64,000 nt of DNA from assembly GCA_018267215.1 (NCBI GenBank), contig JAFDYX010000015.1, positions 1 through 64,000 of the forward strand, written 5' to 3'. Origin of the DNA: Bacteroidota bacterium. GTDB taxonomy: Bacteria; Bacteroidota; Bacteroidia; Cytophagales; Cyclobacteriaceae. A program made the translations under genes and the position numbers. Numbering within the stretch: position 1 is the stretch's first letter; every line of letters starts with the position of its first letter. The notes under the pieces were generated by a model, which saw only the letters and a list, made by a program, of their open reading frames with translations, was not told the origin of the DNA and did not search any database. Of this stretch, positions 27,601 to 36,566 are shown one piece after another.

Positions 27601-28473
27601 TTATAAAGATTTAAGCAAAAGGAAATTATAGATACTGGCACCATCACGATAAGCGAGAACAATTTTTCCCTGATCGAATCTCAGCACCCGGCATCTTGCA
27701 AATTTCCTCGAGCTACTCACTTCTAAAAGTCGCGCTGGCAAATCCACATAGATAAATCCTTTTTCGATCTCATAATTTTTAAGAGAGATTTGAAACTTAT
27801 CAGGCAAAGAAGTGCTGTTGGATGAAAAATCGTGGATAGCAGCGTCATTTAAGCGCATACCAGTTTTACTGGCCAGTATATATTTTTTTTCATCCTGCAA
27901 TAATTCTTTAAATTTTACAGAGTCTAGCAGTTGCGAGCAGTACACCGTGCCCGAAATTTGTGCGCGGTATGTTCTTGTTAAGCCGGTGGGTACATTGTTG
28001 CCCTGAAAAGTTTGTTGAGTCATGAGGTAAACCAAATTGCCACCCAATAAGGCGGATGCAATTTTCAATTTATCGTAAGCCCGGTTTTGTATGTGGTTAG
28101 CGCTTGAGTACACGGTAGCTGCGGTGGCTTTTGTAGTAATGACATCAATTTTATGCAGTCCTCTCGTTTCATATTCTGATGTGGCAACATCCACCTTTTT
28201 CCAATCGTTTGCATCGGTAATGTTGGCCAAATTTTTCATATCGTTGTACTTTTCTGTTCGGCCACTTCCATAGGATATCCAGGCTACTGCGCCTTTTTCA
28301 ATTTTATAAACTACCGACTCATTTGGATTGGTGTAAGCCACTGTTTCGGGTGTTACTTCTTTAACACTACAAATGATTGACCCCCTCATGGTAACAATCG
28401 TATCTGATTTTTGTGAGTAAGAATTGGCAGCGGACACCATGATGATAAATAGTATCAAAAATAGCTTGTTCAT
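27601..28473 (-). CDS. Exported protein of unknown function
   Basis: 290 residues from the ATG at 28473. The frame runs back to 28500, but the signal peptide starts cleanly at MNKLFLILFIIMVSAANSYSQ. The mature part begins with a beta-rich segment, SDTIVTMRGSIICSVKEVTPETVAYTNP, that resembles conserved exported domains in Bacteroidota which describe how a value changes. No catalytic motif is visible. It sits 18 nt upstream of lgt and may share its transcript. Function unknown. Confidence 0.6.
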   Translation of the reverse strand: MNKLFLILFIIMVSAANSYSQKSDTIVTMRGSIICSVKEVTPETVAYTNPNESVVYKIEKGAVAWISYGSGRTEKYNDMKNLANITDANDWKKVDVATSEYETRGLHKIDVITTKATAATVYSSANHIQNRAYDKLKIASALLGGNLVYLMTQQTFQGNNVPTGLTRTYRAQISGTVYCSQLLDSVKFKELLQDEKKYILASKTGMRLNDAAIHDFSSNSTSLPDKFQISLKNYEIEKGFIYVDLPARLLEVSSSRKFARCRVLRFDQGKIVLAYRDGASIYNFLLLKSL

Positions 28474-28575
28474 AAATTTTAATTTTGTTTTTAGAACCAT
28501 TGACTATTTAAAAATAACAGATTCTGTGGAATACGAACGGGCTTTTTAATATAAAGGTTTTTTAAACAAATAAAC

Positions 28576-29130
28576 CTACACCGTCATAATTTCTGCTTCC
28601 TTCTTGCGCATGAGGGCGTCAATTTTGGAAATGAAATCGTCTGTCAGTTTTTGCACTTCGCCTTCGGCATTTTTTACATCGTCTTCCGAGGCGCCTTTTA
28701 TTTTCTTCAGCGATTCGTTGGTGTCTTTGCGGATGCTGCGTGTGCTTACTTTGCCGTGCTCGCACTCTTGCCCCACCTGCTTCACCAACTGTTTTCTTCG
28801 CTCCTCGGTGAGCATAGGTATGTTGATGATTACTTGCTGCCCATCGTTTTGCGGGGTGAGGCCGATGTTGGCGGCCATGATGGCTTTTTCAATTTCCTGG
28901 ATCAGATTTTTCTCCCACGGCTTGATGAAGATGGTGCGTGCCTCGGGCGTGGTGATGGAAGAAACCTGATGAAGCGGGCTCAGGGCACCGTAGTATGACA
29001 CCAGGATGCCGTCCAGCATAGAGGGGTTGGCTTTGCCCGCCCGTATTTTGGCCAGCTCACCGGCCACGTGGCTCAAGGCCTTGTTCATTTGGTCTTTGGC
29101 ATCTTCGAGGTAGAGTTCTATTTCTTCCAT
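28576..29130 (-). CDS. frr: Ribosome recycling factor
   Basis: 184 residues, standard length. RRF splits the post-termination 70S ribosome together with EF-G. The three-helix bundle and hinge are clear: LSHVAGELAKIRAGKANPSMLDGILVSYYG at the N-terminus, ARTIFIKPWEKNLIQEIEKAI and GLTPQNDGQQVIINIPMLTEERRKQLVKQ in domain II and helix 2, then VSTRSIRKDTNESLKKIK. It lies just downstream of pyrH, the usual bacterial order, with a 72-nt spacer carrying AT-rich repeats. Confidence 0.97.
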   Translation of the reverse strand: MEEIELYLEDAKDQMNKALSHVAGELAKIRAGKANPSMLDGILVSYYGALSPLHQVSSITTPEARTIFIKPWEKNLIQEIEKAIMAANIGLTPQNDGQQVIINIPMLTEERRKQLVKQVGQECEHGKVSTRSIRKDTNESLKKIKGASEDDVKNAEGEVQKLTDDFISKIDALMRKKEAEIMTV

Positions 29131-29150
29131 AAATTAATTTTTTGATCTGC

Positions 29151-29203
29151 GATTTTAGATGGCGTGTGTTCCAATCTAAAATCATAATTCTATAATCTAA
29201 AAT
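29151..29203. repeat. AT-rich inverted repeat between pyrH and frr
   Basis: GATTTTAGAT (29151-29160) is perfectly inverted as ATCTAAAATC (29174-29183), and a third ATCTAAAAT follows at about 29195. The loop of 13 bases makes an RNA hairpin between the two genes possible. This could tune relative expression of the operon or be a simple dispersed repeat. Confidence 0.5.
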
Positions 29204-29907
29204 TAGCTAATCAATGTTCCGGCTTCCTCGCCTTGTGCAATCTTTAACAAATTTCCTTTTTTGTTCATATCGAAAACGATAATCGGCAATTTATTTTCCT
29301 GGCAAAGTGTGAAGGCCGTCATATCCATGATGTTCAGGTTTTTTTCATAAGCTTCCTGAAAAGAAAGCGTTTTGTAACGAACGGCATCCGGAAATTTTAA
29401 AGGGTCTTTGGTATAAACGCCATCTACGCGTGTGCCCTTCAGCACCACATCGGCCTGTATTTCGATGGCACGTAAACTGGCGGTGGAGTCGGTGGTAAAA
29501 TAAGGATTGCCAATACCTGCCCCGAAAATCACGATGCGGTTTTTTTCTAAGTGGCGGATGGCTCTCCGCCTGATGAAGGGCTCGCACACTTGCTCCATTT
29601 TGATGCCCGCCATCAGCCGGGTGTAAAGGCCGTGGCGCTCCAGCGCACTTTGCAGCGCCATGGCATTGATAACGGTGGCCAGCATGCCCATGTAGTCGCC
29701 CTGCACGCGGTCTATGCCCAAGGCTTCGGCTTGCCCCCCGCGAAAAATATTGCCTCCTCCTATGACGATGGCGAGTTGCACATTCTTTTCCTTTACCGCC
29801 TTTATTTCTTCACAATATTGCTCCAGCACCTCGGGGTCTATGTTGCTGTTTTTATTGCCCATCAAGGCCTCGCCACTGAGTTTTAAAAGAATGCGTTTGT
29901 ATTTCAT
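29203..29907 (-). CDS. pyrH: UMP kinase
   Basis: 234-residue bacterial-type UMP kinase of the amino-acid kinase fold, which phosphorylates UMP to UDP with [17 protein letters not shown] at 4-17, [32 protein letters not shown] and the [34 protein letters not shown] region with the conserved GTGNP-like motif are all present. The C-terminal [26 protein letters not shown] is typical. First gene of the pyrH-frr pair. Confidence 0.97.
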   Translation of the reverse strand: MKYKRILLKLSGEALMGNKNSNIDPEVLEQYCEEIKAVKEKNVQLAIVIGGGNIFRGGQAEALGIDRVQGDYMGMLATVINAMALQSALERHGLYTRLMAGIKMEQVCEPFIRRRAIRHLEKNRIVIFGAGIGNPYFTTDSTASLRAIEIQADVVLKGTRVDGVYTKDPLKFPDAVRYKTLSFQEAYEKNLNIMDMTAFTLCQENKLPIIVFDMNKKGNLLKIAQGEEAGTLIS

Positions 29908-29990
29908 CTCTACAATTTATGAGGTATGGTTTGCCGGTTATTAATCTTACAAAGATGAAGGGGATTTTCAGGTTTTGCAAAGCCCGGGTT

Positions 29991-30455
29991 TCACCTTATT
30001 CTTTCTGAATCTTTCACCAGCTTTTCATCTCGTCTGATAAACCGGTTAGCAATAGCATTGCAGACCATGGCTGCGAAGGGCAGGTAAAGTCCCAAACCAA
30101 ATTCGCCCGCAGCATGGTTGTTTTTAGAGAGGCTCATGGCAAAATAAACGGCAGCGAAACCGCAGCCGGCCATGAGCAATGAATTGAGGGCGCCCAACTT
30201 GAGCTGGAGCAGCCGGTTTGTATATTTCTGAATGGAGATAACAGCTACGGTAGCCGCAGCCAACGCCAGCATTGCGATGAAACTGTAAGGGAGATAAATT
30301 TCTGATACATCTTTGCCCAGTTGGGCGCGGTAGTATAACGGGTAGAGCGTAAGACGGGCATTTTCAGTTTGTACTTCCCACACCGGAAAAAAAATCATGG
30401 CCACCAGACTAACGGCCGCTACTACCAGAAATATTGTTTGAACTCGTTGCCACAT
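29991..30455 (-). CDS. DUF4293 family membrane protein
   Basis: 154 residues with four predicted transmembrane helices: an N-terminal MWQRVQTIFLVVAAVSLVAMIFFPVW, then segments near 55-75, 85-108 and 118-138. The start and the short extracytoplasmic loop (ENARLTLYPLYYR) match DUF4293, a family found almost only in Bacteroidota and of unknown function. The basic C-terminal tail is cytoplasmic. It has its own promoter box at 30474 and is followed by the pyrH gene 84 nt downstream. Confidence 0.8.
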   Translation of the reverse strand: MWQRVQTIFLVVAAVSLVAMIFFPVWEVQTENARLTLYPLYYRAQLGKDVSEIYLPYSFIAMLALAAATVAVISIQKYTNRLLQLKLGALNSLLMAGCGFAAVYFAMSLSKNNHAAGEFGLGLYLPFAAMVCNAIANRFIRRDEKLVKDSERIR

Positions 30456-30473
30456 AGATTGAAGGTTTCATGG

Positions 30474-30481
30474 CAAAAATA
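30474..30481 (-). promoter_or_regulatory. -7 promoter box of the DUF4293 gene
   Basis: Read on the minus strand this is TATTTTTG, a match to TAnnTTTG, 18 nt upstream of the ATG at 30455. Confidence 0.5.
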
Positions 30482-30510
30482 GGCATTCAGATTTCTTTCT
30501 TTACATATAA

Positions 30511-30541
30511 AAATAAAAAAGGAGGCAAAACCTCCTTTTTT
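30511..30541 (-). terminator. Intrinsic terminator of the lipoprotein gene
   Basis: A-run plus GGAGG (30515-30525) pairs with CCTCC plus T-run (30531-30541) around a CAAAA loop. The stem with flanking A and T tracts works in both directions; it lies 23 nt past the stop of the minus-strand gene that ends at 30564. Confidence 0.75.
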
Positions 30542-30563
30542 GAAAACAATAAATTGTAATCTG

Positions 30564-31640
30564 TCAGCCTAAATTATTGAGCTGTGTTTGCAGGTCAGCA
30601 AAAACCTGCGATAGTGCTTGCTGCGATTTGTCATTGTATTGCACATAAGGTACTTGCTCCCCGCTGTTCGGATCGGTAACCCAAACCACATGGCCGGCTG
30701 TTCCGCCATCAATGGTTATAACGATTACAATATATTGGTTCATGTCGTTCGAGGTGGCTGCGAGCGTGCCGTCAATCGTGGTGTTGAATTTCACATTTTC
30801 CAATTGAAGGTAGCCCGAAACTTTGTTGGGGTTGCCATTGGCTTGATCTGCAGCAGAAGCATACGAGGCGGTAATGCTCGTGCCGATATAAACCGTAGAG
30901 CCTTTAGTGAAACTGAAAGATTCAGTCGCAGAAAGATTCTGACTGTTATCAAAACTAAAAGTAATTGAATAGGGGTTAACGTAAAATGTAATGCTTGCTT
31001 TGTTGGGGTTGCCGGTGTTGTCATAACCCGAGGCCGTCAGCGATAAGCCCACTTGCTTGGTGCCGCCTATGGGCTGATAAATAGCCATCTCAATGCCGGT
31101 AGGGAAGTAGTCGGTGCCAACCTGAACTTCTGTATAAGCAGTAATTTGAAGTTCGGTATCATTAGTGGAGGAGGTAGTATCTGACGGATAATCAATTTTA
31201 ATGATATTCCCACCGGAAGTGTAATTCCATTTATGGTTGGCTTTGCTCCAAGAGTAGGTGCCTACCTTGTTAGCAAAACCAAAAGGTGTACTTCCGGCTA
31301 CGCGCTCGGTAGCAGTGCTTTTTAAAAGCATCAGGCGGATAGAGGAAAGTCCGGCACTCAAAGCACTCTTTACATCATTAATATTTTGTATTGAACCGAA
31401 AGAACGGATTCTCCCTAAGGGGCTGGAAACATTGCTAAGGCTTGCAAATGAATTGAGTGCCACGTTTCCCGGTGCTGTGTTCAGTCCGTTAACAGCCGCA
31501 GCTACATCTGTATTGACAGACGAAAAGGTTGATTGTGCCGAAGCGGGGCTCACCGCTGCTGGCGAACTGCTTTTGCTGCACGACAGTGCCACCAGTGCAA
31601 ATGCAATGGCAGGCACCAGAAAGATTTTGTTTGTTTTCAT
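30564..31640 (-). CDS. Lipoprotein of unknown function
   Basis: 358 residues. A signal peptide ends in a lipobox (VALSCSKS, Cys at about 21) followed by a Ser/Ala-rich linker. The remainder, from about 60, is predicted mostly beta with repeated Thr/Asn/Ser-rich strands (KADL-less, with patterns such as YTEVQVGTDYFPTGIEMA and SYSFTKGSTVYIGTSI-like segments). No known enzyme motif is seen. It is monocistronic, with its own promoter box upstream and a strong terminator downstream. It could be a surface lipoprotein, but substrate or partner cannot be inferred. Confidence 0.65.
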   Translation of the reverse strand: MKTNKIFLVPAIAFALVALSCSKSSSPAAVSPASAQSTFSSVNTDVAAAVNGLNTAPGNVALNSFASLSNVSSPLGRIRSFGSIQNINDVKSALSAGLSSIRLMLLKSTATERVAGSTPFGFANKVGTYSWSKANHKWNYTSGGNIIKIDYPSDTTSSTNDTELQITAYTEVQVGTDYFPTGIEMAIYQPIGGTKQVGLSLTASGYDNTGNPNKASITFYVNPYSITFSFDNSQNLSATESFSFTKGSTVYIGTSITASYASAADQANGNPNKVSGYLQLENVKFNTTIDGTLAATSNDMNQYIVIVITIDGGTAGHVVWVTDPNSGEQVPYVQYNDKSQQALSQVFADLQTQLNNLG

Positions 31641-31675
31641 GTGAAAATTTTGGGTTTAATTCTGTATGTGTACAC

Positions 31676-31683
31676 AAAGGTAA
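31676..31683 (-). promoter_or_regulatory. -7 promoter box of the lipoprotein gene
   Basis: Read on the minus strand this is TACCTTTG, a perfect TAnnTTTG, 35 nt upstream of the ATG at 31640. It lies in the divergent gap shared with the thiolase gene. Confidence 0.55.
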
Positions 31684-31815
31684 GTCAACTTGAGGAAATA
31701 AAAATCCCTGCTTTAGGGGATAAAAAAAACAGGTTTTTTCACCTGATATACCAAAGTCTGTCTTCTGTAAGTTGATTAACTTGGGGCAATTTATGTTTTG
31801 TATTAATCTCCTCAC

Positions 31816-33009
31816 ATGAAAGATGCTTACGTTGTTGACATCCTCCGCACACCGGTAGGAAGATACGGTGGCTCGCTGGCTACTGTCAGGCCGGATGATT
31901 TAGCTGCATTGGCAATCAGAAAATTAATTGAGCGCAACTTGCAGATAGATGGAAGTGCTATTGAGGATGTAATATTGGGTGCCGCTAATCAGGCTGGTGA
32001 AGACAACCGCAACGTGGCGCGCATGGCTGCCTTGCTGGCGGGTCTTCCCACATCGGTGGGCGGAGTGACGGTAAACAGACTCTGTGCCTCTGGGCTGCAG
32101 GCGATCATGGATGCGGCACGCGGAATTTTTCATGGCGATGGCGAAGCTTACATAGCCGGGGGCGTAGAGAGCATGTCGCGTGCGCCATTTGTGATGGGCA
32201 AAAGCGAAGAGAGTTTTTCGCGCAAAGCCGAGATGTTCGACACCACCATCGGTTGGCGATTTGTCAACTCAAAACTTTCCCGGCTGTATCATCCCTACAG
32301 CATGGGCGAAACAGCCGAGAACGTGGCGGCCAAGTGGCAGATCAGCCGCGAAGCGCAAGACCACTTTGCGTTGGCTTCACAACAAAAATACTTTAAGGCA
32401 CAAGCAGAAAATAAATTCAAAGAAGAACTGATCGGTATAGCCGTTCAAAAAGGAAAAGAAAATTTCATTTTCGAAAAAGATGAATACCCACGCGAAACAT
32501 CGCTGGAAAAATTAGCCGCACTCAAACCTGCTTTCAAAGAAGGAGGAAGCGTAACAGCCGGAAACTCATCGGGCATCAACGATGGCGCGGCTGCCGCCAT
32601 GATCGTGTCGGGCAATTTGGTAAAAGAAAAAAATTTAAAGCCACTGGTGCGTGTGGTGTCTTTTGCCGTAGCGGGTGTTGACCCGGCTTATATGGGCATA
32701 GGCCCTGTGCCGGCAACCAACAAAGCATTGCAACGGGCCGGTTTGAAAATTTCTGATATTGGGTTGATAGAATTAAACGAGGCCTTTGCTGCACAATCAT
32801 TGGCCTGCCTGCACGATCTTCATCTTGATCCGGCTCTTGTGAATGTGAATGGCGGGGCTATTGCCATCGGTCACCCGCTCGGTTGCAGTGGCGCACGCAT
32901 CAGCGCTACACTTATTTACGAAATGAAAAAAAGAAATGTAAAGTACGGACTGGCTACTATGTGCATAGGCGTAGGGCAGGGGGCAGCTATTATCTATGAA
33001 AATGTGTAG
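31816..33009 (+). CDS. Acetyl-CoA C-acyltransferase (thiolase), 3-oxoadipyl-CoA thiolase-like
   Basis: 397 residues. The nucleophilic cysteine lies in NRLCASGLQA (about Cys91), the catalytic His in NEAFAAQS, and the second active-site Cys in the C-terminal GGAIAIGHPLGCSGAR and MCIGVGQGAA segments. The N-terminal ILRTPVGRYGGSLATVRPDDLAALAI and the DTTIGWRFVN segment are typical of PcaF/PaaJ 3-oxoadipyl-CoA thiolases, which cleave to succinyl-CoA and acetyl-CoA. A general beta-oxidation or acetoacetyl-CoA role cannot be excluded because no other ring-cleavage genes of that pathway are adjacent. Confidence 0.87.
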   Translation: MKDAYVVDILRTPVGRYGGSLATVRPDDLAALAIRKLIERNLQIDGSAIEDVILGAANQAGEDNRNVARMAALLAGLPTSVGGVTVNRLCASGLQAIMDAARGIFHGDGEAYIAGGVESMSRAPFVMGKSEESFSRKAEMFDTTIGWRFVNSKLSRLYHPYSMGETAENVAAKWQISREAQDHFALASQQKYFKAQAENKFKEELIGIAVQKGKENFIFEKDEYPRETSLEKLAALKPAFKEGGSVTAGNSSGINDGAAAAMIVSGNLVKEKNLKPLVRVVSFAVAGVDPAYMGIGPVPATNKALQRAGLKISDIGLIELNEAFAAQSLACLHDLHLDPALVNVNGGAIAIGHPLGCSGARISATLIYEMKKRNVKYGLATMCIGVGQGAAIIYENV

Positions 33010-33065
33010 CGGTAAAATATCCATTCGGTAACCATCGTGATCTTATTTAGATCGTCTCAGTACCA

Positions 33066-33593
33066 TTGAAAAGCAGATTGATCATATTGTCCGACTTGTG
33101 GGGTAAGCAAAACTCGGATTGGGTTACCGATTACATAGAATTATTGCAAAATAAGTTTGATGTGCATTTTTATGATTGTTGCGAGTTAGGTGAAATTGAT
33201 ACAAGAAGACAAACACAAGAATTGATCCACCAGCTTTTTTTGATGGGTGGCATTGAAAGGGCTATCAAAAATTTATTAGAAAAGGAAAAAGAGGAAGTAT
33301 CTGTCATCGGGTTTAGTCTCGGTGGACTCATTGCTTGGAAAGCGGCTCTGCTGGGCTTGAAAGCAAAATATATTTGTGCTGTGTCGTCCACCCGGCTTAG
33401 ATACGAAACAGAAAAACCACAAGGTGAAATAGAATTATTCTTTGCCGAAAACGATCCGAATAAACCCGGAGAGGATTGGTTCAGGCTTCTGCGGCTAGAA
33501 AAATATATTATCGAAAAAGAAAACCATGAGTTTTACAAAAAGAAAAATAGGGTTGAAAAAATTTGCCAGAAATTGATTGCCGGGAAAAATTAA
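33066..33593 (+). CDS. Small alpha/beta-hydrolase-like protein
   Basis: 175 residues. A nucleophile-elbow motif GFSLGG lies at about 82-87, within VSVIGFSLGGLIAWKAAL, after a strand-helix pattern typical of the alpha/beta hydrolase fold. Later ELFFAENDPN may carry the acid and NHEFY the histidine. The protein is shorter than usual for the fold, with almost no cap. The start used is TTG at 33066, for want of an in-frame ATG nearby, so the N-terminus is uncertain. It lies upstream of the kynurenine genes; a role there is not supported by motifs. Confidence 0.6.
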   Translation: MKSRLIILSDLWGKQNSDWVTDYIELLQNKFDVHFYDCCELGEIDTRRQTQELIHQLFLMGGIERAIKNLLEKEKEEVSVIGFSLGGLIAWKAALLGLKAKYICAVSSTRLRYETEKPQGEIELFFAENDPNKPGEDWFRLLRLEKYIIEKENHEFYKKKNRVEKICQKLIAGKN

Positions 33594-33666
33594 TCAGAGT
33601 CAGGCGAAAGATACCCAAGCAGTAAAATTCTATATTCATCGCTCTCACAATTCAATTTTGAATGAG

Positions 33667-33674
33667 TAACTTTA
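33667..33674 (+). promoter_or_regulatory. Possible -7 box upstream of the HAO gene
   Basis: TAACTTTA differs from TAnnTTTG only in the last base and lies 19 nt upstream of the ATG at 33694. A weak call from one motif. Confidence 0.3.
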
Positions 33675-33693
33675 ACGAATAAAAGAAAACATT

Positions 33694-34224
33694 ATGGCTA
33701 TCCGCAGACCTTTTCATCTGAATCAATGGATTACCGAAAACCGCGATCTGTTGAAACCACCCGTAGGAAACAAAAACCTATATGCCGATGCAGGCGATTA
33801 TATTGTGATGATTGTGGGCGGCCCCAACGCCCGAAAAGATTATCACTTCAATCAGACAGAAGAATTGTTTTATCAATTGCAAGGTCATATCAATGTGCGT
33901 ATTCAGGAAGATGGAAAAGCAGTTGACATCCCGATCAAAGAAGGCGAAATGTTTTTGCTGCCGGCCAACACACCGCATCGGCCGGAGCGCCCCGCTAACA
34001 CGGTAGGCCTTGTTATTGAATGTAAGCGTGCCACCCAAACGTATCAGGATGGGCTGATTTGGTTTTGCGAAAAATGTAATAACAAGCTGCACGAATATCG
34101 CTTTCACCTCGACAATATTGAAAAAGATTTTTTGCCGCGCTTTCGCGATTTTTATGGATCGAAAGAATTGCGCACCTGCCAACAATGTGGCACGGTCATG
34201 GAAACTGATCCACGGTTTGTTTAA
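33694..34224 (+). CDS. 3-Hydroxyanthranilate 3,4-dioxygenase
   Basis: 176-residue cupin that opens the ring of 3-hydroxyanthranilate to 2-amino-3-carboxymuconate semialdehyde, the precursor of quinolinate and NAD or of further catabolism. The iron ligands are in YHFNQTEELFYQLQG (His and Glu, near 48-54) and NTPHRPERP (His about 93). The C-terminal CEKC and CQQC pairs form the extra rubredoxin-like iron site found in bacterial enzymes. Kynureninase and kynurenine monooxygenase are encoded 1.1-2.3 kb downstream in the same direction. Confidence 0.95.
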   Translation: MAIRRPFHLNQWITENRDLLKPPVGNKNLYADAGDYIVMIVGGPNARKDYHFNQTEELFYQLQGHINVRIQEDGKAVDIPIKEGEMFLLPANTPHRPERPANTVGLVIECKRATQTYQDGLIWFCEKCNNKLHEYRFHLDNIEKDFLPRFRDFYGSKELRTCQQCGTVMETDPRFV

Positions 34225-34232
34225 TTTATTCC

Positions 34233-34808
34233 ATGAAACAACTTGTTTGCATCGCTTGCTTATTGCTGTCCGTAGCATCGCAGGCGCAAGAATACAAGAA
34301 ATTTAAAGTAGGCATTGGTGCGGGTGGCGCGGCCATCCATAGTGCGGGTGGCTCTGCGTTTTTTATTGAGCCGGCCTATCGCCTGAACGACAATATTGCT
34401 GTCGGGTTTAAAATGGAAGCGTTATTCGTCTTGGGTGGAACGAACATTCCGGCCTACATCGGCTCTCAAAGTATCAATGCGCAGTATTATTTTTCAGGCC
34501 GCACACTCCATCCCTTTGTAGGAGCCGGTGCAGGCATCTATAACATGAATAATAAAGATTTGTTTCTCTGCGATTGTAGTTCCAATTACGAAAAAAATAT
34601 AGTCGGGTTCTATCCACGTGTCGGGTTTGATTATGGCCACTTAACATTTAATATAGAATATAATTTCATGCCTCCGGTTAAGAATGTTTCAGGAAGTATC
34701 ATCCCGAATTCTGGTCCCGGAGCAGTTACGGTTAAAATGATCAATGCCAATTATATGGCGGCTAAAGTGGGCTTATCGGTAGGTGGAGGCAAAAAGAAAA
34801 AACCTTGA
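34233..34808 (+). CDS. Small outer-membrane beta-barrel-like protein
   Basis: 191 residues with a signal peptide (MKQLVCIACLLLSVASQA, cleavage near 18-19). Beta strands with glycine-rich turns follow (KVGIGAGGAAIHSAGGSAFFIEPAYRLND, HPFVGAGAGIYNMN, YPRVGFDYGHLTFNIEYNF), a pattern of small eight-stranded barrels such as PorT- or OmpW-like proteins. The C-terminus is basic (GGGKKKKP). It lies between the HAO gene (8 nt) and ogt (4-nt overlap), so it is cotranscribed, although its link to kynurenine metabolism is unclear. Confidence 0.6.
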   Translation: MKQLVCIACLLLSVASQAQEYKKFKVGIGAGGAAIHSAGGSAFFIEPAYRLNDNIAVGFKMEALFVLGGTNIPAYIGSQSINAQYYFSGRTLHPFVGAGAGIYNMNNKDLFLCDCSSNYEKNIVGFYPRVGFDYGHLTFNIEYNFMPPVKNVSGSIIPNSGPGAVTVKMINANYMAAKVGLSVGGGKKKKP

Positions 34809-35281
34809 AGAAAACAGCTTATTATGCTTCACCTGTGGGTGAGCTTTGCATTGAGTCAGAAAATGAAAAAATCGTTGCCATCAGTTTCAACAAAGACAGC
34901 CGGCAAGAAGTAAATACTTCTCCTGTTATTGATCTGTGTATAGCCGAACTGGAAGATTACTTTTCAGGGAAAAGAAAATTTTTCTCTTTTGAAATGGAAC
35001 TCCGAGGAACAGACTTTCAAAAAAGAGTATGGAATGAGTTACTGAATATCCCTTTCGGTAAAACTATTTCGTACGAAGAGCTGGCTATCTGCGTGGGTAA
35101 CATCAAATCTATCCGGGCGGTTGGTTTGGCTAACGGCCAAAACCCCATAGCCATTGTAGTACCGTGCCATCGGGTGATCGGCAAACGGGGCGACCTGGTA
35201 GGCTACAGTGGCGGCTTGGAAAATAAAAAATGGTTGCTGCAGCACGAAGGTGTGTTAACACCACAACTGTCAATGTTTTAA
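34805..35281 (+). CDS. ogt: Methylated-DNA-[protein]-cysteine S-methyltransferase
   Basis: 158-residue suicide repair protein that removes alkyl groups from O6-alkylguanine. The active-site cysteine is Cys121 in IVVPCHRVIG; the DNA-binding FGKTISYEELA and RAVGLANGQNPIA and the C-terminal GYSGGLENKKWLLQHE are standard. It starts with TTG at 34805 in a TTGA overlap with the preceding stop, since no better ATG exists. The gene symbol reflects the Ogt/MGMT family without an Ada regulatory domain. Confidence 0.9.
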   Translation: MKKTAYYASPVGELCIESENEKIVAISFNKDSRQEVNTSPVIDLCIAELEDYFSGKRKFFSFEMELRGTDFQKRVWNELLNIPFGKTISYEELAICVGNIKSIRAVGLANGQNPIAIVVPCHRVIGKRGDLVGYSGGLENKKWLLQHEGVLTPQLSMF

Positions 35282-35289
35282 TATTTTTG
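35282..35289 (+). promoter_or_regulatory. -7 promoter box upstream of kynureninase
   Basis: TATTTTTG matches TAnnTTTG and lies only 8 nt before the ATG at 35298, so the kynU transcript would have an extremely short leader. Confidence 0.45.
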
Positions 35290-35297
35290 TTTGTATC

Positions 35298-36566
35298 ATG
35301 AAATTTGAAAATACACGTTCCTTCGCCAAGCGGCTCGATCAGGAAGATATACTTCGAAAGTATCGCTCAGCGTTTCATCTGCCTAAGGTAAATGGAAAAA
35401 CCGCCATCTATTTTACAGGCAATTCGCTGGGACTGCAACCGAAATCAGTTCAAAAATTAATAGAAGAAGAATTGACCGACTGGGCAGCGTTGGGTGTAGA
35501 GGGGCATTTTCATTCGCGCAGACCGTGGCTGCATTATCATCAGTTCAGCAAAAAATCATTGGCAAAATTAGTCGGTGCGAAACCGGGCGAAGTAGTGGCT
35601 ATGAACCAGCTAACGGTTAACCTACACCTGATGCTGACTTCGTTTTATCGGCCTACTAAAACGAAGTATAAAATCATCACCGAAGCAGGTGCATTTTCTT
35701 CCGATCAATATGCCGTAGAGTCGCAGGTAAAGCAGCACGGTCTTAACCCGGCCGATGTAGTTATAGAGTTAAAGCCGCGACAGGGCGAACACACACTGCG
35801 CACGGAAGATATACTCGCGGCCATCAAACACCACCAAAACGAATTGGCGCTCGTACTTTTTGGTGCCGTACAATATTATACAGGTCAGTTTTTTGAATTG
35901 AATAAAATAACGAAAGCCGGTCATTCGGCTGGCGCGTATGTCGGCTTCGATTTGGCGCATGCCATTGGCAATGTGCCGTTGCAGTTGCACAAACACAATG
36001 TTGACTTTGCCGTTTGGTGCGGCTACAAATATTTAAACTCCGGACCCGGAGGCATGGCCGGCCTTTTTGTGCACGAGCGTCATGCAAAAAACAAAAACAT
36101 GGTTCGACTGGCAGGCTGGTGGGGGCACGATGCGTCTGAAAGATTTCAGATGAAGAAAGGTTTTAAACCGATGCCCGGTGCAGATGGCTGGCAGCTTTCC
36201 AATTTTCCGGTGCTTACCGGGGCAGCTCAGTTGGCTTCGCTCAAGATTTTTGATGAAGCCGGTATGAAATCGTTGCGTGCAAAAAGTTTGATGCTCACGG
36301 GCTACCTTGAATTTTTATTGAAGGAGATTCCTCACAACGCTCATTATTTTTCAATCATCACACCAAAAAACCCGAAGGCACGCGGATGTCAGCTTTCGTT
36401 GTTGATGAAAAAAAATGGAAAGAAGGTATTCAATGCCATCTCCCGTGCCGGTGTGGTGGCCGACTGGCGCGAGCCCGATGTGATACGCATTGCACCCGTT
36501 CCGTTATACAATACCTTTGAAGAAATTTTCTTGTTTGTAAAAATATTTTCTGATGCGCTCTCATAA
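35298..36566 (+). CDS. kynU: Kynureninase
   Basis: 422-residue PLP enzyme that cleaves kynurenine or 3-hydroxykynurenine to anthranilate or 3-hydroxyanthranilate plus alanine. YFTGNSLGLQPKSV near residue 35, MNQLTVNLHLML, GYDLAHA-like GFDLAHAIGNVPLQLH and the PLP lysine in WCGYKYLNSGPGG (Lys about 242) are characteristic. GWWGHDASERFQM and QLSNFPVL follow. Full length. It overlaps the monooxygenase gene by 14 nt, giving a coupled pair that feeds the HAO enzyme. Confidence 0.96.
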   Translation: MKFENTRSFAKRLDQEDILRKYRSAFHLPKVNGKTAIYFTGNSLGLQPKSVQKLIEEELTDWAALGVEGHFHSRRPWLHYHQFSKKSLAKLVGAKPGEVVAMNQLTVNLHLMLTSFYRPTKTKYKIITEAGAFSSDQYAVESQVKQHGLNPADVVIELKPRQGEHTLRTEDILAAIKHHQNELALVLFGAVQYYTGQFFELNKITKAGHSAGAYVGFDLAHAIGNVPLQLHKHNVDFAVWCGYKYLNSGPGGMAGLFVHERHAKNKNMVRLAGWWGHDASERFQMKKGFKPMPGADGWQLSNFPVLTGAAQLASLKIFDEAGMKSLRAKSLMLTGYLEFLLKEIPHNAHYFSIITPKNPKARGCQLSLLMKKNGKKVFNAISRAGVVADWREPDVIRIAPVPLYNTFEEIFLFVKIFSDALS